A stretch of 64,000 nt of DNA from Isoetes taiwanensis. Lineage: Eukaryota; Streptophyta; Lycopodiopsida; Isoetales; Isoetaceae. Under the pieces are notes generated by a model, which ran no database searches, had not been told where the DNA came from, and saw only the letters and a list, made by a program, of their open reading frames with translations. The DNA lies in assembly GCA_021234155.1 (NCBI GenBank), contig JAJEKV010000049.1, positions 4,585,001-4,649,000 on the forward strand, given 5' to 3'. Position numbers and translations under genes: made by a program. Of the stretch, positions 11,900-22,246 are shown one piece after another; the first letter of the stretch is position 1, and each line of letters begins with the position of its first letter.

Positions 11900-12420
11900 A
11901 GAGGGATCATGTCTGGATGGCCGCATTCTCGACTCGTGTTTCGAGAATAGGGGGGTGTTGGGTGGGTGAGGCAGTCGACTCGCGAGTCGAATAGAAGTGT
12001 TTATTGGATGAGGCATTCTCGACTTGCGAGCCAAGAATAGGGAGTATAATAGCGATGCAAGTATGGGCGAGTAGATCCTGGAGTGTTGGGTGGGTGAGGC
12101 ATTCTCGACTCGCGAGTCGAGAATAGGAGTGTCTGCAGGGTGGTGAGGCATTCTCGACTCACGTATCGAGAATAGGGAGTGTAATAGCTACGCAAGTATT
12201 AGATCCTGGAGTGTTGGGTGGGTGAGGCATTCTCGAATGCGAGTGTTTGCTGGATGAGGCATTCTCGACTTGCGAGTTGAGAATTCAGAGTAAGAGCCTG
12301 TGCTTATTGAGTGAGAAATCCTCGACTCGCGGGGCGAGAATAGACAGAGTATTCTTGGAGTGCTGGCTAGATGAGGGATTCTCGACTCGCGAGTCGAGAT
12401 TGCAGGGTGTAGACTGCACC
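11900..12420. repeat. Short tandem repeats centred on CTCGACTCGCGAGTCGAG
   Basis: The palindrome CTCGACTCGCGAGTCGAG and its variants recur roughly every 60 bp with the flank GGTGAGGCATT on one side and AATAGG on the other. The same core appears once per unit in the adjacent 260-bp array, so the two arrays share an origin. Repeat length and spacing vary, and there are no unique spacers. Confidence 0.8.
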
Positions 12421-12443
12421 TTTCCTGCAAGGGAGGATATATT

Positions 12444-12655
12444 GTGTTAGAAAGTCTGTGCGATGCTCTAAACAACCTAATATCACAGTTCAATTATGTG
12501 TTAGAAAGGTCTGTGCAATGCTCTAAACAACCTAACTTCTTCACGGTTCAACTGGATGAAACATTCATAGTTGTTTCTTTTGTGTACATCTGCAATTTTT
12601 TCCTTCTGTCACTTGTCCTTCGAGGATTCCTTGTCCTTCGAGGATTCCTTTGAGG
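12444..12655. repeat. Two short tandem duplications
   Basis: A 55-bp unit beginning TTAGAAAG(G)TCTGTGC and ending CAACCTAA occurs twice in a row. Further on, TTGTCCTTCGAGGATTCC occurs twice. No coding function was seen. Confidence 0.7.
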
Positions 12656-13269
12656 TTGCTTGTCCCTATTCGAAGTCACGATTAAATGGCAACAGTGATG
12701 CATTCAATTAAATATTGAAAATAAACAACACGGAACTGGCTTCAAAAAAAAAAAAAAAAAAAGAAAACAATGATCATGGTCCTGACCTGACTTGAATAAA
12801 AAAAATCACATAAGGAAAAAAAACGTACCTGGCAGATTCGCTGGAAGAAGATGCAGCTTCCATGTCTGATTCCTTACTTACACAGGCACTTGCACAACGA
12901 GAATAGGGGTTTGTCGGGCTGGAAATTGTATCAGGGGATAGTAAGATCCTCTAAATACTATAAAAGGAAGAAGAAAGTAAAAATACAGTAAAGCTTCCGG
13001 CTGGCGGACTCGATCTATGTGAAAACTTCAGAGATGCGTCACGATCCATCGACCAAGCGGCTATCATAAGAATAAGTCATTCTGCTGCTCCTCAGTCGAT
13101 CACCCAGCAGGTTCCGACTTGCAGAAAAAACAAATGAGGATGAAGGAGTGCGGCAAAACAAAGGAGGATGAATCGGTCAGAAGAGAGGAAGGGGTACAAT
13201 TATTTCTGGCTGCACCCTCAATCCTTGAAAAAGTGCCTTAATGAATGTTGGCACGTACAGGCCATGTCA

Positions 13270-13810
13270 CTACAAGGGATAGTCGACCTTCAACGACGTC
13301 TAGAGGTCGTTGAACGATGTCAAATCATCGAGGAACGACGACAACGTCGTTTAATGACTGTGACGTCGTTCAACGGCATCACGACGTCGTTCAACGACGC
13401 CACACAGAGCTGACGTGTCCACCATGCCTGCGTTGCATGGTGCTGGCACCACGCTGACAAGCGTGCGTGTCGTGCCACGTGCACAAAACGTCGTTTAACG
13501 TCATCACGTGGATCTGGCGTGGCGCATCCGGCTGCGTGGCTTGCTGACATGCCAGGCTGGCACGCCACCGTGTTCTGCCACGTCGATATGATGTCGTTGA
13601 ACGACGACTAAAAAACCTGACATGACCAGTCAGCTTCATGGCTTGCTGACATGCTAGGCTGGCACGCCAAAGTGTCCTGCCACGTCGACATGACGTCGTT
13701 AAACGACGCTTAGAATATCTGACGTGGCAGCAGTTTTGCCAGCGTGGCCGGCATCGTCCGCGGCACGCTATTTCAGCAGAGCGCCACGTAAGCAACGTCG
13801 TTTAACGACG
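13270..13810. repeat. Satellite-like region with ACGTCGTTNAACGAC palindromes
   Basis: Inverted pairs of ACGTCGTT and AACGACGT occur at least eight times. A unit of about 150 bp with GCTTGCTGACATGC and GGCTGGCACGCCA is duplicated at 13535-13610 and 13650-13720. Such palindromes are common in plant LTR flanks. An alternation with (AT)n follows at 13817. Confidence 0.65.
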
Positions 13811-13889
13811 TCACTCATATATATATATTTTTTTTCTTTAAAAAAAAACGTGCGAAAAAAAAAATTTAATACTGACGTCGCTTATCGTT

Positions 13890-14075
13890 TGGAAAGCCAA
13901 AATTACTCTAGGGACCAAGTTACACAGTTAATTTTGCAAAAAAACGACACCTACATTGCAGTATTCAACAGCCACCTCATAGGCCAATTGACTACGAGTG
14001 TGTTGGACATGAGATAGTTTGGCGTTTCTTCGAGAAGGGGTGGCCTTCTTGCCACGAAACTTGGTCCCTAGGGCA
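13890..14075. repeat. Dispersed repeat, copy 1
   Basis: This stretch is about 85 percent identical by eye to 20415-20580, in direct orientation. Both share CCTAGGCCAATTGACTACG-like sequence, GAGTGTGTTG and GAGATAGTTTGGCG. On the minus strand both can encode PSRRxAKLSHVQHTRSQLA, so the family may have a coding part. The two copies flank Copia-1 and its host sequence. Confidence 0.7.
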
Positions 14076-14724
14076 ATGTCGACGTTCTGAGTCCATTGGC
14101 AGAGCCAAATCACGGTTCCGGAGAGGGGAAGTTGCCCGTCCGTCGCCAAGGCCTTAGGGAGAGGACTTTTGGGGCAAGCTGCTTCTGAGTGGTTTTTAGG
14201 GTCCGTGCTCTGGCGTCAACACTCCCCCTCTACGTCAAGACACGACGCAAGGTCCTAGTCGAATCTGACAAGGATAGAGCCTCCGAAACGTAAACCCTAT
14301 GAGTTGCCAGGTTTTAGCAGGGTTTACGTTTTGGGTGCCGAGTTTTGGTCTTTTGCACTTGAGACGTGGCCGATCACATGCAGTTGAGAACGCGAAGCAA
14401 GGGGAACTGACGGAATGGAGTTTGGACCTGTACTCCTCCCGTTGTGGCAGTTAGAAGTCAAGGCCCGCTTTTGCAGTAGCAAGACATTCGTAAATTCGTA
14501 ATTAATGCATAGTACGGACTTAAATTCTGATTTTTTGTCAGCTAGCTTCCTAAGTCATCGCCAACATACAGGCCAACTTTCAAAAATTTTGGATAAGGTT
14601 TAGATCAAATAGTTTGCATTAGAACGGTCCGGGCAGCCTGTTGTTGGGCAGCCGAGTTGGCACACTTGCCCAAGTCAAACAAGGCCAGGATCTTGCAAGG
14701 CCTCCTCATTAGAGGGGAGAGTCC

Positions 14725-15300
14725 TGATAGAAATTGAGCAAAATATATATTCTTAATTCAAATGTCTAGCAAGATTTATCATTAACAACTTGACTCAGCA
14801 AGTGATAAGGGAGCCAAAATGTGGTCACTAATCCCTTAATACTTATTAATCATAGTTCAATCAATCTGTTACATAATCATTCCTATGCTCCACCTCGCTG
14901 GTCCCACCGCCCACTCCTGCATACGCACAGATATATATGTATATCACTCCCTGTATGTGAAATCCGACGGTTCAGGTGATGATATACTTTCCAAAAATAT
15001 CATACAGGTGTCAATCATTGTCTCTGAATTGTTGAAACCTAACCGGGTTTCATACGTATTCTTTTCACGCGTATTTTATATGGCAGAAAGCGTATGGGGC
15101 GCTGATAGACTCTAATCGCTTTAAAATTCAATTCTACGCACCTCAAAGTAAGGCAGCGCCCCTTTTTCATTTTGACACTCTTCACTTACATTCACTGCCA
15201 CTGCTTCTCATGAATGCATGTACAACTCATAACCTACTGCCACTGCTTCTCATAGGTAGAGTTCTATGATTCACACGACTTATATCTTTGAAACCTTTCA
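14725..15300 (-). repeat. Copia-1 3' LTR
   Basis: On the plus strand it runs TGATAGAAATTGAGC to GAAACCTTTCA. It is nearly identical to 19542-20116, with differences such as ACTCAGCAAGTG versus ACTCGGCAAGTA and TATATGGCAG versus TATACGACGG. The target duplication AGTCC lies directly outside. Confidence 0.95.
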
Positions 15301-15309
15301 CTCCTCCTT
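15301..15309 (-). other. Copia-1 polypurine tract
   Basis: The minus strand reads AAGGAGGAG directly against the 3' LTR, the expected plus-strand primer position in a copia element. Confidence 0.85.
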
Positions 15310-15572
15310 GACTTATAAGTTGCGCTACATTCAATTGCTCTCGAATTTTACAAATTTAACCTCGACAATGCTTTTGTAAACACATCGCTACTTGACTATT
15401 GGTTTCCACATATCTCTCATTTGTATGAGGTTCTTTCTCGCTAAATCTCGTATGAAGTGCATACTTAGTTCAATGTGTTTGGTTACGTCATGAAATCTTT
15501 GGATTTTTACAATTGCTATGCAACTCATTTGTCGGTCCATATTTCGTAGGATCCTTTTGCATACATCCTAAC

Positions 15573-15860
15573 TCATCCAACAATCTTCTTAACCAAACTA
15601 ATTCTCTCGGCAGCTAAGGATGATGCAAAGATATTCGCTTCGGTGAACTCATTGCCACTTCTTTGCTTGTTTCTTGCACCTCGTGTTATGACACCTCCTC
15701 CTAAATATATAGCATAGCCAGTAGATTTTCTTGTATGCGAGATCTCCTCCCCAATCGCATCACTATAACAAGTCATAGTTAGGTTTCTCGAATCAAAACA
15801 TATACCATGAGTTTGTGTTCCCTTTAGATATTTGAGAACTTCGCTTGGTTTGCCTCCCAA
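15573..15860 (-). pseudogene. Copia-1 RNase H fragment
   Basis: The frame contains VLKYLKGTQTHGICF, CYSDAIGEE, RKSTGYAIYLGGGVI and an end resembling SSTEAEYVAAS. These match copia RNase H blocks, with the usual DWAGD motif altered to DAIGEE. The fragment is out of frame with the reverse transcriptase. Confidence 0.85.
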
Positions 15861-16027
15861 TGTTCTTTAGTAGCATCATGATTCTTACGCGCCAAGATAT
15901 TTACTGCATAGGCAATGTCGTCGGTGTAATGTTTTGCTAGGAAGAGTAAGCACCCAATCGCTCTATATGGTACATTTTCCATTTTATTTTCTTCATCTTT
16001 TGAGGCGTTGTGAACATCACGTCGAGT

Positions 16028-16884
16028 CTATGCCCATGTCGTCATTGGAATTTTAGATGGCTTCGCCTCAACCAGCTTGAACCTTTTAAGCATATTTTCT
16101 ATATGTGTTCTTTGATGCAATTTTATCCATTTCTGCTTCCTATCCCTGATAACCTCAAATCCAAGAAACTTCCTCAGTTCACCCAGATCTGACATTTGAA
16201 ACCTTGACTTCAAAATGCTTTTGCACCTGTTGAGAATTTTCAAAGAATTTGCAATCATGATACAATCATCCACATATAAAGCTATAATGCAATATTCTCC
16301 ATCTTCTTCAAATCTATAGAGATTTCCATCATTATGCAACTTTTCAAACCCCTGTTCTTGTAAGAAACCATTTATACATAAGTACCATTCTCTTGGTGAT
16401 TTGTTTTAGCCCATAGATTTGCCCTATTGAGTTTCCAGACCATATCCTTGCCATGTGAATATCCTGGAGCTTGCTTCATATAAGCCTCCTCTTCAAGTAT
16501 GGCATTTAAGAATGTTGTCTTCACATCCATGTGATGCAGCTCTAAATTTAATGCATTTGCCATAGCAAGCAAAACTCTAATGCTTGTGAGCTTGACTATA
16601 GGAGAATAGGTTTCATCATAATCTCTTCCCTTTTTCTGTGTGTAACCTTGAGCAACCAGCCTTGCCTTAAATTTCTTGCTCCCATCAGGATTAACTTTTA
16701 CTTTGTACAACCACTTGCTTCCAATGACATTCTGTTTGCTATCAGCCTTGACAAGGTCATAAGTTTTAGTTTCTTCAAAGGATTTGAGTTCATCATTCAT
16801 GGCAGCTATCCACTTATCTTTGTTCTGACTTTGTAGAGCATCTTCAAAGCTTTGTGGAATGATTTCATCTTCTAAAATAGCCAT
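16028..16884 (-). pseudogene. Copia-1 reverse transcriptase
   Basis: Two frames, 16884-16372 and 16339-16028, hold the copia RT: MNDELKSFEETKTYDLV, SKWLYKVKVNPDGSKKFKAR, LVAQGYTQKKGRDYDETYSP, HHMDVKTTFLNAILEE, and then ALYVDDCIMIANS with the YVDD catalytic box. A frameshift and a stop near 16370 separate the palm halves. The stretch after QAPGYSHGKD is corrupted (NLWAKTNHQENGT). The product would be inactive. Confidence 0.9.
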
Positions 16885-17065
16885 AATGCTTTCTGGCTCA
16901 AATGTAACATGTCTTCTACTTTTCCCGACTCATCTCGCCATATAATTTTTCCCTCCTCTAGTTTAGCTTCCTCTACTAATTTTTCTGTCTAAGTTTTCCT
17001 TTTCTTTTTTTCCCCATAATGACCTATTGACTCTTGACCTTACATGCGACTACGGAATCTCCATT

Positions 17066-17864
17066 TCAGTTTGCATTGTTGAACTTTTCATTTTCCGCAC
17101 TCAAGTCCCGCTTTTCTTCTTCATAATCATCTGCATCATCTAAATCAAACATAGGTGGTGTCTCTGGTTTTGTTGTGACAATTTTGATTCCCTTTTTGTA
17201 TCTATCTTTATAAAGTATGTGCTCATTAAATAAGACATCTCTGCTGACCAATACAGTCTTTGATTCTGGAACATATATTCTATATCCTTTAGAATGCTCA
17301 TCATAACCTACAAGGAATCCAACTTCAGCCTTGTTGTCTAATTTCTTTCTCAATTCAGTAGGAACATGTACATAAACTAAACATCCAAAAGCTTTTAGCT
17401 TCTCATAGTTTATATTTTTCTCTGGATTCCATATAGCATCTGGGATATTTCCTTTTAAACTTGCTGTAGGCAGCATGTTTTGTATTAACACAGCAGTTTG
17501 TAGTGCTTCTTCCCAAAGCTTGTTGGGCAGACCACTTCCTTTTAGCATGGCTCTGACTGCATCCATTAAGGTCCTGTTCTTTCTTTCTGAGACCCCATTT
17601 TCTTTGGGGAGTATCTCTGGGGTTAGTTTGTCTTCTAATTCCATGAGCAACACAAAACTGTTTGAATTGTTTTGCAAGGTATTCACCTCCTCTATCAGAC
17701 CTAATGCATTTGAGTTTGAGATTGGTTTCTCTCTCCATCTCAGCTACATATTGTTTAAACGCACTCAATGCTTGAGATTTTCTTGTCAAACAATATGTCT
17801 TACATTTTCTGCTATAGTCATCTGTAAATGTTATAAAGTATCTTTTGTTGGTTACGCTTTGCAC
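17066..17864 (-). pseudogene. Copia-1 integrase
   Basis: Two overlapping frames carry the core. 17864-17403 has FITFTDDYSRKCK and CIRSDRGGEYLAKQF, and 17686-17066 has NGVSERKNRTLMDAV, so the DDE residues are all present but the last lies in another frame. The shift falls near 17600 where NPRDTPQRKWG replaces the normal YTPQQNG. The C-terminal part GFLVGYDEHSKGYRIY is normal. Confidence 0.9.
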
Positions 17865-17929
17865 ATTTAATGGGCCACATAGGTCGAATGTACTAACTCA
17901 AGGGTTTCTTTGAGCCCTTGTTTTACTTT

Positions 17930-19522
17930 TTAGAAAATGGCAACTTTGTTTAATTTGCCCAATGCACATCCTTCACAAATAAATTCATTTGCCTCACCGT
18001 CATGATAATTTATGTAGCCTTGGTTTAATAACCATTTCAGATTCTTACGATTTGTGTGTGCCAATCTTTTGTGCCATAGATCTACACTCTCTTCTTGAAT
18101 TGAATTTATGCTATGATGCATAACATTATCCATCTCAAATAAATTGCCAACTCTTTTAGCAAAAAACTTCAATTCATTATTCAAGAACACATTACATTTA
18201 TCTCCTTCAAAAACAACTCTGTATCCCAAATCACAAAGCTGACTGACAGAAATTAAATTTTTGATTATAGCTGGTACACACAAAACATCTTCTATGTTCA
18301 CAACATTGCCTTCAAGATCTTCTAGCTGCAACAAGCCCCTTCCTTTTACTTCTTGAAGTGCTCCATTTCCAACTTGGATTTTTCTGGAACTTGTAGTTGA
18401 TATATTCTTCAACAGCTCAGTAGATTGGACTACTGATCTTTCAGCTCCACTATCAACTATCAAGTGATCAGATTTATTAGTGCCTATGCCTTCATGCACA
18501 ACAGCAAATTCAATATTTACCTCATCTTCGTCTATTTCCTGAGTAACTCCTTTTGCATTTGCCTCCTCTTCTTGCGTTACATATGCTTTCTCATAGCCTC
18601 GACCTCTTCCCCTTCCTGATCTGCCCCTGCTAGATTCTCCTCTTCCTTTAGATTTTCCATAACCCTTTGGTGTTGGACACTTTGAAGCAGCATGGCCTCT
18701 CCCTCCACAGGTATAACAATTAAATTCTTTCTTAAGCTTAGGACATTCATTCTTATAGTGTCCTGACTCATGACAGTTATAGCACACAATTTTTTCTTTC
18801 TTTTTAACAAACAAGACTTCAGGAGTGTCTTCATTTTGACTTTGCCTTAAGATTTTCTTCTGTTCCCATTCAGTTCTTAAGGTAGTTTCAGCTTCTTCCC
18901 TAGTCTTGCATGAATTCCTAATGAACAAGGCCAATGTCTCATTGTCACCTATGGCTCTTGATATTTGCAACACCTGACTCCTTTCAGATATTACAACTCC
19001 AGCACCATATAGATCAACTATTAAGTTGTCAAATTTATTAAAAAACTCTCCCACATCTTCATCTTCTCTTAATTTTAAGCCCCTTAATTCATTCTCAAGA
19101 AGATCTATCTGAGAAGAAGTTTTTTCCTCATAATGTTTCAATAAAGACTTCCACATGTCTCTAGGTCCAAGAGATCTAAGCTTAAGGCGAATGGAAGGAC
19201 TTACCTTGCATGAAATGATCCCTTGTGCCTCTTTAGCCTTGACTTGTAGAGACTTCCCACCAGTTGAACTACTAACCGCTCCTGCTGTATCAGCTGCGGT
19301 GGACTTTGTAGATTGTTCTGCTGTTCCAGCTGCAGACCCTGCAGACTCAGACCTGCTCAAGACTCCTGCTTGTGCACTTACAGTTCCATTTGGATCTACC
19401 AAATCCCAGAGGTCTTCCACCTCCAACACATATTTGATGGCATCCTTCCAAACCTGGAATCCTGGGCCACCTTTATACACATCTATTGTGTTCAATAAGC
19501 TTGCTGCAAATCTACTAGACAT
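17930..19522 (-). CDS. Copia-1 gag-protease ORF
   Basis: About 530 residues from MSSRFAASLLNTIDVYKG. An open frame extends 12 codons further across the primer site into the LTR and is not used. Gag comes first, with a Thr/Ser/Ala-rich segment near residues 60-95. Two CCHC knuckles follow (CYNCHESGHYKNEC and CYTCGGRGHAASKC) with an RG-rich stretch, then an aspartic protease motif (LIVDSGAERSVV) and the pre-integrase segment DLWHKRLAHTNRKN ending in CEGCALGK. The frame stops at the integrase border, so this copy could express gag and protease only. Gag packages element RNA and the protease cleaves the polyprotein. Confidence 0.9.
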   Translation of the reverse strand: MSSRFAASLLNTIDVYKGGPGFQVWKDAIKYVLEVEDLWDLVDPNGTVSAQAGVLSRSESAGSAAGTAEQSTKSTAADTAGAVSSSTGGKSLQVKAKEAQGIISCKVSPSIRLKLRSLGPRDMWKSLLKHYEEKTSSQIDLLENELRGLKLREDEDVGEFFNKFDNLIVDLYGAGVVISERSQVLQISRAIGDNETLALFIRNSCKTREEAETTLRTEWEQKKILRQSQNEDTPEVLFVKKKEKIVCYNCHESGHYKNECPKLKKEFNCYTCGGRGHAASKCPTPKGYGKSKGRGESSRGRSGRGRGRGYEKAYVTQEEEANAKGVTQEIDEDEVNIEFAVVHEGIGTNKSDHLIVDSGAERSVVQSTELLKNISTTSSRKIQVGNGALQEVKGRGLLQLEDLEGNVVNIEDVLCVPAIIKNLISVSQLCDLGYRVVFEGDKCNVFLNNELKFFAKRVGNLFEMDNVMHHSINSIQEESVDLWHKRLAHTNRKNLKWLLNQGYINYHDGEANEFICEGCALGKLNKVAIF

Positions 19523-19528
19523 GTTGTA

Positions 19529-19540
19529 GCTCTGATACCA
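19529..19540 (-). other. Copia-1 primer binding site (tRNA-iMet)
   Basis: The minus strand reads TGGTATCAGAGC one base from the 5' LTR, complementary to the 3' end of plant initiator-methionine tRNA, the standard copia primer. Confidence 0.95.
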
Positions 19541-19541
19541 C

Positions 19542-20116
19542 TGATAGAAATTGAGCAAAATATATATTCTTAATTCAAATGTCTAGCAAGATTTATCATT
19601 AACAACTTGACTCGGCAAGTAATAAGGGAGCCAAAATGTGGTCACTAATCCCTTAATACTTATTAATCATAGTTCAATCAATCTGTCACATAATCATTCC
19701 TATGCTCCACCTCGCTGGTCCCACCGCCCACTCCTGCATACGCACAGATATATATGTATATCGCTCCCTGTATGTGAAATCCGACGGTTCAGGTGATGAT
19801 ATACTTTCCAAAAATATCATACAGGTGTCAATCATTGTCTCTGAATTGTTGAAACCTAACCGGGTTTCATACGTATTCTTTTCACGCGTATTTTATACGA
19901 CGGAAAGCGTATGGGGCGCTGATAGACTCTAATCGCTTTAAAATTCAATTCTACGCACCTCAAAGTAAGGCAGCGCCCCTTTTTCATTTTGACACTCTTC
20001 ACTTACATTCACTGCCACTGCTTCTCATGAATGCATGTACAACTCATAACCTACTGCCACTGCTTCTCATAGGTAGAGTTCTATGATTCACACGACTTAT
20101 ATGCTGAAACCTTTCA
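19542..20116 (-). repeat. Copia-1 5' LTR
   Basis: This is the partner of 14725-15300, with the same TGATAG..TTTCA ends. It should carry the promoter for the minus-strand element RNA. Target duplication AGTCC follows at 20117-20121. Confidence 0.95.
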
Positions 20117-20414
20117 AGTCCGAACCCCAGGAGGCGAGCCCCAAAAAGCTTCCCGAGGCAGCCTTTCCTGGCAGCGCTCCGCCGAGGGGGCGTACGCTAA
20201 AGACCACACTCCCGGATCTCGGTTCTCGTATCCGACCATTGAATCCTTTGTTCAAGGAACCTGGTTCGAGAAGGTGCAAAAAAATCCAACATCCGTCCGG
20301 GAGAACATATCAAACCGCGAAGCGTCCTGCGGGCGACAGTGTAGAAACCAAAGTGTTTTGTCGTTCGGACATTGCGGAGCCTCCGAAATGGCGATTCGAC
20401 TTCGCCACATCGTC

Positions 20415-20580
20415 CGGAATGCCAAAATTACCCTAGGGACCAAGTTACACGGTCAGTTTTTCAAAAGAATGAAACACTTACGCCCAGCAGCCACCTCCTA
20501 GGCCAATTGACTACGAGTGTGTTGCACATGAGATAGTTTGGCGCTTCTTCGAGAAGGGGTGGGCTTCTGGCCACAAACAT
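20415..20580. repeat. Dispersed repeat, copy 2
   Basis: Direct-orientation relative of 13890-14075. Upstream sequence at 20122-20400 continues the host of Copia-1 and is GC-richer than the surroundings, with GAATGCCAAAATTACC at the junction with the shared part. Confidence 0.7.
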
Positions 20581-20599
20581 ATTTTATCTCCCCATCTGC

Positions 20600-20700
20600 A
20601 CCTCTCTTCCGGCACTCAGTCTTAACTCCAGTTCTTCCTCCATTTGATTTAATCTGCTCAGTCTTAACTCCAATTCTTCCTCCATTTGATTTAATCTGCT
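20600..20700. repeat. Tandem duplication, about 47 bp
   Basis: CAGTCTTAACTCCA(G/A)TTCTTCCTCC plus TTTGATTTAATCTGCT occurs twice in a row. It is a simple duplication with no coding role seen. Confidence 0.75.
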
Positions 20701-20709
20701 CGGACAAGT

Positions 20710-20808
20710 GGTTAAGAGGAGGTTAACCTCCTCCTTGAGAGGGTTATCCTCTGGCCTCGAGGGTTATTTTGCATAACCCCCGAAAGGAGGAGGTTGACCT
20801 CCTCTTCA
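20710..20808. repeat. Imperfect 95-bp inverted repeat
   Basis: Two arms, each containing GAGGAGGTTAACCTCCTCC or a close variant, followed by GGGTTAT, face each other around 20757. The arms are themselves palindromic. It could be a foldback element or abutting transposon ends. No target duplication was identified. Confidence 0.6.
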
Positions 20809-21056
20809 CACTGGAAGTTAAGTTAATATTCTATTTGGAAGTTAAGTTAATATTCTGTTAATGTATTTGGTTAATGGGTGTTAAGTAATTTTTAAACGGA
20901 AAACTCTAACTAGCATATCATTTCAGACAAGATGCCATAGTTAACATCTAGTTAATGCGAAATTAACTGGCGAAAAAAAGATTAGTGTAAACGTTAACAC
21001 TAAATAAATCACCTGAACAATGTCCTTTACCGCCAATTAACCTTATGTCGATGCGA

Positions 21057-22180
21057 GCTCTGGCTCCAGCTGCTCGAGGTAATAATCGTGGCCGAGATGG
21101 CCGTGGTCGAACTGGTCGTGGAAGAGAGGGGCGTGGAGATGGACAAGTGCCAAATGCCAATCAAGAGGTAATCTTTTCTACATTGGAAATTTTGATACTG
21201 CAAGAATGCATTTAGGCAGAATAGATAATTTTTTTGTTCTTTTCTATCTCTTGATTGCTTAAACAAATTAATTTAAGATAGACAGGGAATAGGGAATGCT
21301 AGATCATAATGTTTTTGTTGTTTTCTTCTTTTGAATGCTTGAAAGGTTCAAGAAAGTTTTAAGTAAACGAATTCAGATGAATTCAGATGGCATAAATTAT
21401 GACGTGAAGAAAGGTTAGTGGTCATGGGCACTTATATTTTAATCTTGCCATCTCTCCTTGTATAAACTAGTATTCACAAACTAGTGCTCTGTTTGCAGCC
21501 ACCGTTGCACATCAACATGCATCAAATTCTTCTCATGCATCTGATGGATCCCAGAAAAATAAGAGATCAAGGAATTGGTCTATGTCAGAGACAAGGATGT
21601 TAGTGGAGTTCAAAAAAGCAGAATGGCTAGCTTTAGAGGGTGCTTCAGCCAGGGATAAGATAGAATCAGCAACATCAAGGTGGAGGAAGATTTCTGAAAA
21701 AATGGCAGAAGTAGATTTTGATGATAGAGATGCCAATGGTTGTAAGCTGAAGTATGAGAATCTAATTGGGGAATATAAGACTATACACGATTTTAGCAAG
21801 AAAAACGGTATGCGGGACTATACACGATTTTAGCAAGAAAAGCGGTGAAAAGAGTCTATAATCTTCCTGTCATAGATGATATAATTTACAAGCTGCTAGA
21901 TTCCTTTCAATCTTCAAGGCCTGTAATAGAACCACAATACACTGCCGATAGTAGTAGATCAGCAAGTGAAGAAAGTCACATGCTATTGGAGTGGGAGACA
22001 CAGGGTCTTCAGGGAAAAGAAGAGCTAGTGATGGCGGTTTCTCTTTTAACAAAAACAATGGCAGATAATAACAAGCAGTTTGTTACTATGATGGATGTGC
22101 ATTTTGCAAAAGGTTTGGAGATAGAAAGGGAGAAACTTCAGCTGCAACAAACTCTGGTTGGTTCATTTAGTGTGATGGAA
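21057..22180 (+). pseudogene. SANT/trihelix-like DNA-binding protein gene, broken
   Basis: Exon 1 (ATG near 21052, to 21166) encodes an RG-rich N-terminus (RGRDGRGRTGRGREGRG) and ends CAAGAG before GTAATC. After an intron with acceptor at 21499, exon 2 encodes SRNWSMSETRMLVEFKKAEW, then RWRKISEKMAEV and CKLKYENLIGEYKTIHDFSKK, the tryptophan-anchored pattern of Myb/SANT-like trihelix domains. A 37-bp direct repeat (21779-21815 and 21816 onward) sits where the frame breaks. Beyond it, VKRVYNLPVIDDIIYKLLD and a coiled-coil (KGLEIEREKLQLQQTL) continue in another frame. The coding sequence is cut off at 22180 by the hAT-like terminus. It could be a host transcription factor or the SANT partner protein of a Harbinger element. 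Confidence 0.7.
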
Positions 22181-22183
22181 AGG

Positions 22184-22246
22184 GAGGTCGGCCTTCTCCC
22201 ACCTAGGTCGGCGGGTCGGCTAGGTCGGTGGGTCGGCCCAACTATG
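22184..22246. mobile_element. hAT-like element terminus (right fragment)
   Basis: Dense GGTCGG/CCTAGGTCGG repeats end in CGGCCCAACTATG at 22246, followed by CTTGAATC (22247-22254). This pairs with the terminus at 3240-3330: matching ends, matching 8-bp duplication, opposite flanking half-locus. The left extent is not known, and the broken SANT gene abuts it. Confidence 0.55.

Larger units (their letters stand above)
14725..20116 (-). mobile_element. Complete Ty1/copia element Copia-1
   Basis: This is a 5.39-kb element with two LTRs of 575-576 bp, TG..CA ends, a 5-bp target duplication AGTCC (14720-14724 and 20117-20121), an initiator-Met primer site beside the right LTR and a polypurine tract beside the left LTR. 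These place the coding strand on minus. The internal region encodes gag, protease, integrase, reverse transcriptase and RNase H in copia order, but split among several frames. About nine differences between the LTRs (roughly 1.5 percent) imply a fairly recent insertion. Its gag resembles that of Copia-2, so both belong to one lineage. Confidence 0.95.

Noticed and set aside
11900-12420. CRISPR-like array of palindromic repeats
   Set aside because: Repeats and spacers vary in length, there are no unique spacers and no cas genes, and the host is a plant. It is a satellite.
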